Shown in pieces: positions 27,185 through 35,748 of a DNA stretch of 64,000 nt. Location of the stretch: positions 1 to 64,000 of the forward strand of contig NZ_BSPC01000005.1 of NCBI RefSeq assembly GCF_030160835.1. Direction: 5' to 3'. The notes below the pieces were generated by a model that did not search any database, had not been told where the DNA came from, and was given only the letters and a program-made list of their open reading frames with translations. How positions within the stretch are numbered: position 1 is the stretch's first letter; each line of letters opens with the position of its first letter. The position numbers and the translations under genes were made by a program. The stretch is from Labrys miyagiensis. GTDB lineage: Bacteria; Pseudomonadota; Alphaproteobacteria; Rhizobiales; Labraceae.

Positions 27185-27385
27185 AGCCTCCCCCACGAAG
27201 CTGGGGGAGGTGGGCCGACGAAGTCGGCTCGGAGGGGGTGTGGCCCGCTAGCTCGCCGTGACAGAGCAAACTTCAATTCAATCTTGGAGAAGCTCTGAGC
27301 TTTTTCTTCTAGGGCGAGCCGTTGGGCCACACCCCCTCCGTCATTGCTTCGCAATGCCACCTCCCCCAGCTTCGTGGGAGAGGCT
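27185..27385. repeat. Long palindromic element (CCTCCCCC...GGGGGAGG type)
   Basis: The two ends are inverted copies (left GCCTCCCCCACGAAGCTGGG, right CCCAGCTTCGTGGGAGAGGC), and inside them GGAGGGGGTGTGGCCC at about 27231-27246 pairs with GGGCCACACCCCCTCC at 27324-27339. The core is AT-rich. A minimal copy of the end hairpin recurs at 52579-52606. It occupies the spacer between the MFS and aldo/keto reductase genes. Confidence 0.8.
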
Positions 27386-27437
27386 TGCGCCGCGCCTTAT
27401 CCCCGAGCGCAACCTCACAACCTAAAGGACCCCAACC

Positions 27438-28472
27438 ATGGATTATCGCCGCATCGGCCGTTCCGGCCTCAAGGCCTCCGCCCTCTCCTTCGGGGCCGGC
27501 ACCTTCGGTGGCTCCGGCCCCCTCTTCGGGGCCTGGGGCACCACGGATGCCCGGGAGGCACGGCGGCTCGTCGATATCTGCCTCGACGCCGGCATCAACC
27601 TGTTCGACACCGCCGATGTCTATTCGAACGGCGCCTCCGAGCAGGTGCTCGGAGAAGCCATCAAAGGCCGGCGCGACCGCGTGCTGATCTCCACCAAGAC
27701 CGGCCTGCCGATGGGCGACGGCCCGGATGAGTGGGGCACCTCGCGCTCGCGCCTGTTGCGCGCGGTGGATGACGCCCTGCACCGTCTCGGCACCGACACC
27801 ATCGACCTCCTGCAACTGCACGCCTTCGACGCCGGCACGCCGGTGGAGGAGGTGCTGGCGACCCTGGACGGCCTCGTCCGCGCCGGCAAACTGCGCTATG
27901 TCGGCGTCTCCAACTTCTCCGGCTGGCAGATCATGAAGTCGCTCGCCATCGCCGAAAGCCACGGCTATCCGCGCTATGTTGCCAACCAGGCCTATTATTC
28001 CCTGCTCGGCCGCGACTATGAATGGGAGCTGATGCCGCTCGGCCTCGACCAGGGCCTGGGCGCCCTTGTCTGGAGCCCGCTCGGCTGGGGCCGCCTCACC
28101 GGCAAGCTCAAGCGCGGCCAGCCCCTGCCCGAAGGCAGCCGCCTGCACCGGACCGCCGATTTCGGCCCGCCGGTCGACGAGGAACGGCTCTACCGCGTCA
28201 TCGACGCACTGGAAGCCGTCGCCGCCGAGACGGGCCGGAACGTGCCCCAGATCGCCATCAATTGGCTGCTGCAGCGGCCCACCGTGTCCTCGGTGATCAT
28301 CGGCGCCCGCAACGAGGAGCAGCTCAGGCAGAACCTCGGCGCGGTGGGCTGGTCGCTCTCACTGGAGCAAATGGAGAGGCTCGACCAGGCGAGCGCGACG
28401 GAGGCGGCCTATCCCTATTTCCCCTATCGCCGCCAGGAAGCTTTCGCGCGGCTGAATCCGCCGGCGGTGTGA
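27438..28472 (+). CDS. Aldo/keto reductase
   Basis: A 344-aa NADPH-dependent oxidoreductase of the AKR (alpha/beta)8 fold. The catalytic tetrad is visible: Asp57 and Tyr62 in FDTADVYSNG, Lys87 in ISTKTG and His128 in LQLHAFD; the C-terminal VIIGARNEEQLRQNL binds the cofactor phosphate. It belongs to the YdjG/YajO-like branch acting on aldehydes or sugars; physiological substrate unknown. Confidence 0.88.
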   Translation: MDYRRIGRSGLKASALSFGAGTFGGSGPLFGAWGTTDAREARRLVDICLDAGINLFDTADVYSNGASEQVLGEAIKGRRDRVLISTKTGLPMGDGPDEWGTSRSRLLRAVDDALHRLGTDTIDLLQLHAFDAGTPVEEVLATLDGLVRAGKLRYVGVSNFSGWQIMKSLAIAESHGYPRYVANQAYYSLLGRDYEWELMPLGLDQGLGALVWSPLGWGRLTGKLKRGQPLPEGSRLHRTADFGPPVDEERLYRVIDALEAVAAETGRNVPQIAINWLLQRPTVSSVIIGARNEEQLRQNLGAVGWSLSLEQMERLDQASATEAAYPYFPYRRQEAFARLNPPAV

Positions 28473-28474
28473 GT

Positions 28475-28546
28475 GGGGGGCGGGTTTCAGAGCCGCCTGC
28501 AACACGACGTTCCCGGGATAAGGCGGGTCTGAAGACCCGCCCCCCG
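28475..28546. repeat. Palindromic intergenic element (GGTCTGAAGACC type)
   Basis: GGGGGGCGGGTTTCAGAGCC on the left and GCGGGTCTGAAGACCCGC followed by CCCCC on the right; arms are imperfectly inverted. It fills the spacer between convergent genes and resembles 34525-34600. Confidence 0.7.
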
Positions 28547-28549
28547 GCC

Positions 28550-28831
28550 CTAACTCCTCGCTATCGACCGCACGACCCAGCCGCCCACATAGGCGGAGAC
28601 ACCACCCTCTTCCAGAGTCGCCGCAGCGGGCGTCAAGCTGTAATGCGTCGTTGCGCAGGTGACTTCCATCGTCTCCGGTGTGATGGCGGTAATGCGACAG
28701 GTGGACTTCCCGTCTGTCGTGGATTCCATGGTCAGATCGTCGCCTAGTCGGAAAGGCGGCTTGGCCGCTTGGGAACCGGCCGCCAGGACGACAATCGTCC
28801 CGATAGGGAATCGAGCCTTCTCGTTGGACAT
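28550..28831 (-). CDS. Hypothetical 93-aa protein
   Basis: The ATG at 28831 has GGAGGGG 9 bp upstream, which favours it over Met codons at 28858 and 28840. The product has a beta-rich character (FPIGTIVVLAAGS, then CRITAITPETMEVTCATTHY) with three Cys residues, no signal peptide and no known motif. Function unknown. Confidence 0.6.
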   Translation of the reverse strand: MSNEKARFPIGTIVVLAAGSQAAKPPFRLGDDLTMESTTDGKSTCRITAITPETMEVTCATTHYSLTPAAATLEEGGVSAYVGGWVVRSIARS

Positions 28832-28953
28832 CGAACGCATCCCCTCCTGCTTGGGCATATCAGTCCCATTGCTGAACGCGGATCTGTGGAGGAAACTTTA
28901 CCGGCCGCCACAATGTTCCCTTTGTGAGAAGAGCTGTTCCAGGAGGGCCAGTG

Positions 28954-29187
28954 ATGACCGATATTCGAGAACTTCATGAGGGAGAGAACCCGTCGGCGCA
29001 AAACAGCTGGATCCTGGTGGAGGAGGACGGGCCCGTCTGGGTGGTCAACAGTGCTACCTATGCCGACGACACTGTTCCCTCCGATCCGCTCGGTCCGTTC
29101 CACGTTCGCACCGATGCTGTGAAGGCGGCTAGCGAACTGGCTCGGAGCAAGGGTATAGAGATCGTCTATGTGCGCGGCACGGCCTGA
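28954..29187 (+). CDS. Hypothetical 77-aa acidic protein
   Basis: The ATG is preceded by GGAGGG. The chain (SWILVEEDGPVWVVNSATY, then GPFHVRTDAVKAASELARSK) alternates strands and a helix, like a small alpha/beta domain. It is divergent from the preceding gene across 122 bp. No family recognised. Confidence 0.6.
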   Translation: MTDIRELHEGENPSAQNSWILVEEDGPVWVVNSATYADDTVPSDPLGPFHVRTDAVKAASELARSKGIEIVYVRGTA

Positions 29188-29253
29188 ACCCAAGAGGGCG
29201 CGCGCCGCCTTCAGGATGGCCTTGATCACGCCTTCGCCCGCTCCGGCAAACTC

Positions 29254-29475
29254 TCAGGCGATTTCGAGATGGCGTGAAGGGCCGGGAATCGGGCGGCCCA
29301 TCTCGCGGGCGGTCTCGATCCACACGACGATCGCGTCCTTTACATTGGCGATCGCTTCTTCCGGCGTTTCTCCATCGCTCATACAGCCGGGCAGATCGGG
29401 CACGATCGCGACAAAGCCGCCACCATCCTCCGAGGGAAGGGGTTCGAGCAGAAGAGGATACTCAAGAGCGCTCAT
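29254..29475 (-). CDS. HicB-family antitoxin-like protein, apparently orphan
   Basis: A 73-aa HicB-fold protein: GGFVAIVPDLPGCMSDGETPEEAIANVKDAI is spread over residues 19-48 and is diagnostic. There is no C-terminal DNA-binding domain, so it is the short type. GAGG precedes the ATG. No HicA toxin is found beside it; the 70 bp upstream hold only a 28-codon frame. It may be a solitary HicB-like protein or a remnant pair. Confidence 0.78.
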   Translation of the reverse strand: MSALEYPLLLEPLPSEDGGGFVAIVPDLPGCMSDGETPEEAIANVKDAIVVWIETAREMGRPIPGPSRHLEIA

Positions 29476-29544
29476 CCAGAAGCCTCACAGCGTCGACAAA
29501 AGCGATGAGTTTGCGAATACATACCGGTTTGATCGGACGCTTGC

Positions 29545-31989
29545 TCACGCCTTCACCCGCTCCATCCTGGGATCATAGAGCGGCTCCAGGAACACTTCCG
29601 CCTTCACGCGCTCCGTTGCCACTTCCAGCTCATAGCTGCCGGAAAGCACATAGTCGCGGTCCACGCCCGCTGGGTCGCGCACATAGCCATAGCCGATGTT
29701 CTTGCCCAGCGTGTAGCCATACCCCGCCGAGGCGAGCCAGCCGCAGCGTTGGCCATTGCGATAGATCGTCTCGCGGCCGAGCAGGATCACGCCGGCATCG
29801 GCAACGGTGAAGCCGGCCAGCAAGCGCGGCAGCGGCTTGCCGGCCTGCTCGACCAGCGCCTCCCGACCGAGGAAGGGGATGTTCTTCTTCAATTTCGCCG
29901 CCCAGCCGAGCCCCGCCATCAGGGGCGAATGATCGGGTCCGATCTCGCCGCCCCAGGCGCGGTAGCCCTTTTCGAGGCGCAGCGATTCGATGGCGCGGTA
30001 GCCGGCATTGACCAGGCCGAGCGGGCCGCCGGCCTCCATCAGCGCGTCATAGACGGTGGCGGCGAACTCCACCGGAATATGCAGCTCCCAGCCGAGCTCG
30101 CCGACATAGGTCACGCGCATGGCGAAGACGCGGGCGCCGGATATGTCGATGAAGCGGCAGGTGCCGAAGGGAAAGCCGGTATTTGAAATGTCGTCTTCCG
30201 TCAGCCGTGCCAGGATCTCGCGTGCTTCAGGCCCCATCAGCACCAGAACGGCGTTTTTCGAGGTCATGTCGGTGAGGCGCGCATCGAGGCCGACGGGTAT
30301 GTTGCGCGCGATCCAATCGCGATCGTGGCTGGCAAAACCGGTGCCCGTGACGATGTAATAAGTGTCCGGCCCGGCCCGCGCCACCGTGAGATCGGCCTCG
30401 ATGCCGCCCTGGCGATTGAGCATTTGCGTATAGACCAGGCTGCTCACCGGCTTGGCCACGTCATTGGCGCAGATCCAGGAGAGCGCCGCCTCGGCATCGC
30501 GGCCCGTCAGCGAGAATTTCGCGAAGGAGGTCTGGTCGAACACGACAGCCGCCTCGCGGCAGGCGCGGTGCTCGCGGCCCACTGCCTTGAACCAGTTCTG
30601 GCGGCCATAGCTGTAGATGTCCTTCGCCTCCTCGCCGGGGCCGGCGAACCAGTTCGGCCGCTCCCATCCGAGCTTCTCGCCGAACACCGCGCCCTGCGCC
30701 TTCAGCCGGTCATAGAGCGGCGAGCGGCGCAAGGGACGGCCGGACTGGTACTCCTCGAAGGGCCAGGCCATGGTGTAATGCTTGGCATAGGCCTCCATGG
30801 TGCGCTGGCGCACCCAGGAGGTGTCGAGCGTGTTGTTGCCGAAGCGGCGGATGTCGACGGCCCAGAGGTCATAGGGCGGCTCGCCCTTCGCCACCCATTC
30901 GGCCAGCGCCATGCCGGCGCCGCCGCCCGAGGCGATGCCGAAGGCGTTGAAGCCGCAGCCGACATAGATGCCCTTCACCTCCGGCGCGGCGCCGAGGATG
31001 AAATTGCCGTCCGGCGTGAAGCTTTCCGGGCCGTTGATGAACTGCTTGATGCCGGCGTTCTCCATCGCCGGCACGCGGCCGATGGCAAGCTCCATCAGGG
31101 GCTCGAAATGGTCGAGATCGTTGTCGAGCAGCTGGAACTCGAATTTTTCCGTCGCCTTGGTATGGGCCCACGGCTTGGGGTTGGGCTCGTAGCCGCCCAT
31201 CACCAGCCCGCCGACCTCCTCCTTCCAGTAGGTCAGGCGGTCGGGATCGCGGAGCGTCGGCAGGTTCGAGGCGACACCCTCGATGCGCTCGGTGATCAGA
31301 TATTGGTGCTGCATCGAGACCAGGGGGATGTTGACCCCGGCCATCGCCCCAATCTCGCGCGACCATTGCCCGGCGCAGATGACGATCTTCCCGGCCTCGA
31401 TGCGACCCTGATCCGTGAGCACGGCGCGGGCGACGCCGCCCTCCACCTCGATGCCGGTGACGGTGACGCCCTCCTTGAAGGTGACGCCGCCATTGCGCGC
31501 GCCCCTGGCCAGCGACTGGGAGATATCGGAGGGCGAAGCCTGCCCGTCCGTCGGCAGGAAGGCGGCGCCGACGACATCGTCCACCTGCATCAGGGGCCAG
31601 AGGTCCTGCGCCTCCTTCGGGGTGAGGAGCTGCATCTCCAGGCCAAAGGAGGTGGCGGTGGTGGCCTGGCGCTTCACCTCGGTCCAGCGCTCCCTATTGC
31701 AGGCAAGACGCAGGCCGCCATTGCGCTTCCAGCCGGTGGCAAGGCCGGTCTCCTGTTCCAGCCGGTCATAGAGGGCGACGGAATAGCCGAGGAGCTGGGT
31801 GATATTGGCATTGGTCCTGAGCTGCCCGACCAGTCCGGCGGCGTGCCAGGTGGAGCCGGAGGTGAGCTTGCCGCGCTCCAGCACGAGGACGTCCGACAGC
31901 CCCATCTTGGCGAGGTGATAGGCCGTCGAGCAGCCTACGATGCCGCCACCGATGATCAGGATTTTGACAGAGGAAGGAAGGTCGGACAT
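29545..31989 (-). CDS. Dimethylglycine/sarcosine dehydrogenase-like FAD-GcvT protein
   Basis: An 814-aa two-part enzyme. The N-terminal DAO-type FAD domain has IIGGGIVGCSTAYHLA and GSTWHAAGLVGQL, where His49 corresponds to the covalently flavinylated His of dimethylglycine and sarcosine dehydrogenases. From about residue 430 follow the FAO linker (WERPNWFAG) and a GcvT-type folate-binding domain (YVGELGWELHIP), expected to trap formaldehyde on tetrahydrofolate as methylene-THF. The ATG at 31989 follows AGGAA. The substrate may be dimethylglycine, sarcosine or another N-methyl amine. It lies downstream of a choline-kinase-like gene on the same strand. Confidence 0.87.
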   Translation of the reverse strand: MSDLPSSVKILIIGGGIVGCSTAYHLAKMGLSDVLVLERGKLTSGSTWHAAGLVGQLRTNANITQLLGYSVALYDRLEQETGLATGWKRNGGLRLACNRERWTEVKRQATTATSFGLEMQLLTPKEAQDLWPLMQVDDVVGAAFLPTDGQASPSDISQSLARGARNGGVTFKEGVTVTGIEVEGGVARAVLTDQGRIEAGKIVICAGQWSREIGAMAGVNIPLVSMQHQYLITERIEGVASNLPTLRDPDRLTYWKEEVGGLVMGGYEPNPKPWAHTKATEKFEFQLLDNDLDHFEPLMELAIGRVPAMENAGIKQFINGPESFTPDGNFILGAAPEVKGIYVGCGFNAFGIASGGGAGMALAEWVAKGEPPYDLWAVDIRRFGNNTLDTSWVRQRTMEAYAKHYTMAWPFEEYQSGRPLRRSPLYDRLKAQGAVFGEKLGWERPNWFAGPGEEAKDIYSYGRQNWFKAVGREHRACREAAVVFDQTSFAKFSLTGRDAEAALSWICANDVAKPVSSLVYTQMLNRQGGIEADLTVARAGPDTYYIVTGTGFASHDRDWIARNIPVGLDARLTDMTSKNAVLVLMGPEAREILARLTEDDISNTGFPFGTCRFIDISGARVFAMRVTYVGELGWELHIPVEFAATVYDALMEAGGPLGLVNAGYRAIESLRLEKGYRAWGGEIGPDHSPLMAGLGWAAKLKKNIPFLGREALVEQAGKPLPRLLAGFTVADAGVILLGRETIYRNGQRCGWLASAGYGYTLGKNIGYGYVRDPAGVDRDYVLSGSYELEVATERVKAEVFLEPLYDPRMERVKA

Positions 31990-31999
31990 GGGGAATTCC

Positions 32000-32130
32000 T
32001 GGGAGCGCGGACATCCTGTCCGCTCTTGAACCACACAGATCAACGAAAAGGGCTCGACCCTTATCCCAGGTCTCACCTTTTATGGAAACGCTACCGTATC
32101 AAGAGCGGACAGGATGTCCGCGCTCCCAGG
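32000..32130. repeat. Palindromic intergenic element (GGACATCCTGTCC type)
   Basis: Left arm TGGGAGCGCGGACATCCTGT, then CCGCTCTTG; right arm CAAGAGCGGACAGGATGTCC, then GCGCTCCCA: long perfect inverted repeats around an AT-rich core. The right arm is read as the last codons and stop of the adjacent kinase-like gene. Confidence 0.82.
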
Positions 32131-33004
32131 CACTATACGCCGCCTCGTAGCGCCGCAGATTCTCGGCCGTGTAGCCGGCATAGTCGAAATCAAGCGTGGA
32201 ATGAATCTCCGACACCATGCTCCAGGTCGTCTCGCGCAAGAGCGAGGCAGCCGTCATGGCCGCGAGGCGTTGGCGCAGCTCATCGCTCATCGGCCGGTCG
32301 AAATAGGCCTCGGCCAGCGCCTCCCGCCCTGCCTCCTCCACTTCGGAATTGGAAGCGAGGCCACCGAGATCGAACAGTGGCGAGTTGAAGCCGGCATAGT
32401 CCCAGTCCACCAGCCACAGCCTCTTGCCGTCATCGAGGAAATTGGCGGCGAGCAGGTCATTGTGTCCGAACACGATGTCGACGGGGCAGACGGCCGCCTC
32501 CAATTGCTCGCTTTCGGCCAGCAGGCGCGGCAGCAGGGCTAAATGCCGGCTCGTGCCCTCGCGCAGCGTATGGGCATAGTCGCGCACCACCTGGAACACC
32601 CAGAAGATCGCGGCCGGCCCACGGAAATGCCGGGGCATCTCTGTATGGCAGCGCCGGATGAGATCGATCAGGGCCGTATGGTTGCGCGGGTCCCGGATAT
32701 CCTCGGGCGTGAAGGTGCGGCCCTCGACGAAGCGCAGCACCAGTGCGCCCGGCTCGCTATGCACCACTTCCGGCGAGATGCCGGCGGCGAAGGCGGCCTT
32801 GCTGGCGGCAAACTCGTTGCTGCGGCTGATCTGGTGGAGGGGAATGTCGTCGCCGATGCGCACGACATATTTGTCGGCGCCGTCAATCACGGTGAAATTG
32901 GTGTTGGTGATGCCTCCGCCAAGCGGCCGCGGCTCGACCTTGCCGCGCCAGCAGGCCAGCGTCGCCGCCTTCTTCAGGGGATCGAGAGGCGGTGCTGGCG
33001 CCAT
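32099..33004 (-). CDS. Choline/ethanolamine-kinase-like phosphotransferase
   Basis: A 301-aa APH-fold kinase. LGGGITNTNFTV is the nucleotide loop, IVFGHNDLLAANFL the catalytic loop and WLVDWDYAGFNSPLFDLG the metal-binding Asp motif, closest to the LicA/choline kinase group. The last residues, WERGHPVRS, are encoded by the palindromic repeat at 32000-32130, so the repeat has replaced or extended the original C-terminus. It is upstream of the dimethylglycine/sarcosine dehydrogenase-like gene and may share its promoter, hinting at choline or amine metabolism. Other small alcohols are possible substrates. Confidence 0.8.
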   Translation of the reverse strand: MAPAPPLDPLKKAATLACWRGKVEPRPLGGGITNTNFTVIDGADKYVVRIGDDIPLHQISRSNEFAASKAAFAAGISPEVVHSEPGALVLRFVEGRTFTPEDIRDPRNHTALIDLIRRCHTEMPRHFRGPAAIFWVFQVVRDYAHTLREGTSRHLALLPRLLAESEQLEAAVCPVDIVFGHNDLLAANFLDDGKRLWLVDWDYAGFNSPLFDLGGLASNSEVEEAGREALAEAYFDRPMSDELRQRLAAMTAASLLRETTWSMVSEIHSTLDFDYAGYTAENLRRYEAAYSAWERGHPVRS

Positions 33005-33190
33005 GACGTCTCCGGCTCAAAAATTCAGGCTGCCGTAAGGCTAGCGCGATTTGGATGAAATCGTCCAGCGCGAAGGCGGGAGAATGGCGGCGACGGTTGA
33101 AGTACGCCTTCAAAAATTTTCGCCCCATGTCACACCGTGCCGTCCCGTCTCGTCATGGCTGCGCAACTCCAAGCGAGAAAGGACCGCCCC

Positions 33191-33643
33191 ATGAAAGCCC
33201 GCCTCAACGCCTTCGCCGCCGCTCCCGCCCTGATGACGCAGTGGCGCGATTTCACCCTTGGTATCGATGGGTTGGAAACCAGCCTGATGGAACTCGTCGA
33301 GATGCGCGCCTCGCAGATCAATGGCTGCGCCTATTGCCTGCACATGCATGCGCTCAGCGCCCGCCAGCATGGCGAGAGCGAGGAGCGGCTTTATCTGCTC
33401 GATGCCTGGCGCGAATCCCCGCTCTATAATGAGCGCGAGCGCGCCGCCCTCGAATGGACCGAAGCCCTGACGCTGGTGGCCGCTACCCGCGCGCCCGATG
33501 CGGCCTATGAGATCGCGAGGGCTGCATTCAGCGAGGAGGAACTGGTGAAGCTCACCATGCTGATCGTGGCCATCAATGGCTGGAACCGCATCAATGTCGG
33601 CTTCAAGACCGTGCATCCCGCGCGCACAAGGGTTGCCGCGTGA
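33191..33643 (+). CDS. AhpD/carboxymuconolactone decarboxylase-family protein
   Basis: A 150-aa helical protein with the redox-active pair CAYC in NGCAYCLHMHALSAR (about residue 48) and a conserved His just after, as in AhpD-like peroxidase components. AAAGGA precedes the chosen ATG; the frame extends upstream without support. It overlaps the SigJ-type sigma gene by one base, a common pairing in which the sigma factor responds to oxidative or other stress. Confidence 0.87.
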   Translation: MKARLNAFAAAPALMTQWRDFTLGIDGLETSLMELVEMRASQINGCAYCLHMHALSARQHGESEERLYLLDAWRESPLYNERERAALEWTEALTLVAATRAPDAAYEIARAAFSEEELVKLTMLIVAINGWNRINVGFKTVHPARTRVAA

Positions 33644-34518
33644 TGAGCGGCGCCCTCGCAAGCGAAGCAGCCGCGAGCTTCGATGCCGTGCGGCCGCGCC
33701 TCACCCGCATCGCCTATCGCATGCTCGGATCGGTGGCGGATGCCGAGGACGTGGTGCAGGACGCCTTCCTGCGCTGGCTCGCCGCTGACCGTGAGACGGT
33801 GCGCGAGCCGGCGGCCTTCCTTACCCGCGTCGTGACGCGGCTCTGTCTCGACCAGCTCAAATCGGCCCGGCACCGGCGCGAGACCTATGTCGGCCCCTGG
33901 CTGCCCGAGCCGGTACTCGAAACGGAGGACGAGGTGGAGGACGTCACGCTGCCCCTGCTGCTGGCGCTCGAACGGCTCACGCCGCTGGAGCGCGCCGCCT
34001 TCCTGCTGCATGACGTGTTCGGCCTCGGCTTCGAAGAGGTCAGCGAGACCATCGGACGCTAGCCCGCCACCTGCCGACAACTCGCCAGCCGGGCCCGCAG
34101 CCATGTGCGCAACTCGCGCCCGCGCTTCGACATGCCGAAGGAGAAGGGCCTCGAAATCGCCCATGCCTTCTTCGTCGCCTCGCGTGGCGGTGACATGACC
34201 CGGCTGCAAGCGCTGCTCGCCGCCGATGTCGCCGTCTATTCCGACGGTGGCGGCAAGAAGCCGGCATCCCTGAAGATCATCACCGGCATCGAGGAGGTGA
34301 TGAGGCTGCAGGCCGGCCTTAGCCGTTTCTTTGCCGAAAGCATGTCGAAGCTGGTGCGCTACGGCTTCATCAACGGCCTGCCGGGCTTCGTCACGGTAGA
34401 GCGGGACGATACGCTGCAAACGACGGCGCTGGATATCCGGGATGGCGAGATCGCGGGCATCTATGTCACGCGCAACCCCGACAAGCTGAAGCATATCGGC
34501 ACGGAGGTGCTGCAGTGA
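33643..34518 (+). pseudogene. SigJ-type ECF sigma factor interrupted by an amber codon
   Basis: Region 2 (RLTRIAYRMLGSVADAEDVV) and the start of region 4 (LERAAFLLHDVFGLGFEEVS) are intact, then TAG at 34060-34062 falls between ETIGR and PATCRQLASRARSHVR. The same frame continues to 34518 with the rest of region 4 and a SnoaL-like domain (GLEIAHAFFVASRGGDMTRL onward), the standard SigJ architecture; restored length about 291 aa. Relatives have Ser or a similar residue here, so a TCG-to-TAG change is the simplest cause. As read, the product lacks the complete -35-binding helix and should be inactive unless the stop is suppressed or is a sequencing error. Confidence 0.85.
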
Positions 34519-34524
34519 AGCATT

Positions 34525-34600
34525 GGGGGGCGGGTCTTCAGACCCGGCTCTTCCTGCGAGGCCCGCGCTGACAAGAGCCGGGTCTGAAGACCCGCCCCCC
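34525..34600. repeat. Perfect palindromic element (GGTCTTCAGACC type)
   Basis: 28-bp perfect inverted repeats at 34525-34552 and 34573-34600, with only 20 bp between; the core of each arm is CGGGTCTTCAGACCCGGCTC. Located between convergent genes, 7 bp after the sigma gene stop. It could form a strong cruciform or hairpin in RNA. Confidence 0.85.
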
Positions 34601-34628
34601 ACATTCGCCTATCGTCGGCGGGTTGCCC

Positions 34629-34895
34629 TCAAACGGACGTCCCATCCGACACGATCTCATAGCCACGGTTCATCAGGCGCATGCGGAATTCCTGGAAATA
34701 CCGCCGGTGGCCGCTCTCGACCTGCTCGGCCGGATAGATCCAGCCATTGCGCCGGGCCGTCTCGAGGATCGCTTCATACTCGGCATCGCTGAGGCGCCTG
34801 GCATCGACCTCGCCGATGCGATGATGGGCCTCGCCTGGGTGTGCAGCGAGATTGGGAAGTAACGCGAGCAGAACAGCCAGAACCGCGCGTGTCAT
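34629..34895 (-). CDS. Small exported hypothetical protein
   Basis: From the ATG at 34895 the 88-aa product has a short signal peptide (MTRAVLAVLLALLPNLAAHP) and a mature charged helical part (LSDAEYEAILETARRNGWIY, then HRRYFQEFRMRLMNRG). A start at 34952 would mask the signal. No family recognised. Confidence 0.6.
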   Translation of the reverse strand: MTRAVLAVLLALLPNLAAHPGEAHHRIGEVDARRLSDAEYEAILETARRNGWIYPAEQVESGHRRYFQEFRMRLMNRGYEIVSDGTSV

Positions 34896-35023
34896 CGCCG
34901 CCCCCAATCCAAATGCTGACCATTTTGACAGGATCAGCGATATGAGGGGCAAAGTCCTGAAAGAAGGGTGAGATTTGCCTGAATTCCGGCAACCGGGCGA
35001 CTAACAACCCGGATTATGCCTGC

Positions 35024-35127
35024 TATAGCGTTTTGCGATTTGACGGAATCGGCAAGAATCGCAAAGACGCGTCGAAACAAAGAGTTAGAGTAAAAATGCG
35101 TTTACGCCTAAACGCGTTTTGCTCTAG
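35024..35127. repeat. 104-bp dispersed repeat (GCTCTAG-ended), copy 1
   Basis: Starts TATAGCGTTTTGCGATTTGA and ends AAACGCGTTTTGCTCTAG, with two internal hairpins (GCGATT/AATCGC and GCGTTTA/TAAACGC). Near-identical copies lie at 36370-36473 and 61384-61487 and a left-half copy at 60178-60242. Confidence 0.85.
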
Positions 35128-35149
35128 GCTTCACCGCTGAGCCACGGCG

Positions 35150-35278
35150 CTATACTTTTTTGACCAAACGCGCGCCGGCGAGATCCAATTCCTTGTCGAG
35201 CTTGCGCGCCAAGGCCTCGGCCTGCGCTTTGGGCAACATGCGATCGCGCAATGTTGCGAAGGGATGTCTGCCGGTCAT
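35150..35278 (-). CDS. Possible truncated Xre-antitoxin-like 42-aa protein
   Basis: A 42-codon frame, MTGRHPFATLRDRM...LVKKV, resembles the leading region of small Xre-type antitoxins, which begin with a similar HPF.LR..M segment, but ends before any helix-turn-helix. The dispersed repeat at 35024-35127 lies just beyond the stop, so truncation by repeat insertion or rearrangement is possible. Confidence 0.4.
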   Translation of the reverse strand: MTGRHPFATLRDRMLPKAQAEALARKLDKELDLAGARLVKKV

Positions 35279-35302
35279 GATCTTGCTCTCGGATCGAAGG
35301 TC

Positions 35303-35722
35303 CTACCCCTTATACCCGCCCATCTCGCACACCAGCTTCCATTCCGCCTCCGTCACCGGCTGCACCGAGAGCCGCGAGAGCTTGACCAGCGCCATCTCGG
35401 CGAGCTTCGGCTCCGCCTTGATGGCGACCAGGGTGACGGGTGTGGGGAAAGGCCTCAACGCCTTGAAGTCGACCAGCACCCAGGGTTCGCCCGGGGTGGC
35501 GGGGTCAGGGTAGGCTTCGCGCACCACCTCGGCCACGCCCACCACGGCCTTGCCTTCGTTGGAATGGTAGAAGAAGGCCTGGTCGCCCTTCTTCATCGCC
35601 ATCAGGTTGAGCTTGGCGGCATGGTTGCGCACGCCGTCCCAGGGCGTGCCCTTGGCGCCGGCCGCGACCTGTTTGTCCCAGCTCCAGACCTCGGGTTCGG
35701 ACTTGATCAGCCAGTGGCGCAT
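35303..35722 (-). CDS. EVE-domain protein
   Basis: A 139-aa EVE (PUA-like) domain protein. The opening RHWLIKSEPEVWSWD and the KKGDQAFFYHSNEGKAVVG segment are diagnostic. EVE domains recognise modified bases in RNA or DNA. AGAGAGG precedes the ATG. It is followed on the same strand upstream by the YciI-like gene; the two may be co-transcribed. Confidence 0.9.
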   Translation of the reverse strand: MRHWLIKSEPEVWSWDKQVAAGAKGTPWDGVRNHAAKLNLMAMKKGDQAFFYHSNEGKAVVGVAEVVREAYPDPATPGEPWVLVDFKALRPFPTPVTLVAIKAEPKLAEMALVKLSRLSVQPVTEAEWKLVCEMGGYKG

Positions 35723-35748
35723 GGCGGCCTCTCTTTATGGAATTGGGG

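Noticed and set aside
29470-29560. 28-codon frame (VSKRPIKPVCIRKL...) as a HicA toxin
   Set aside because: It sits where HicA would be expected upstream of hicB but lacks the HicA core with the catalytic His; at most a remnant.
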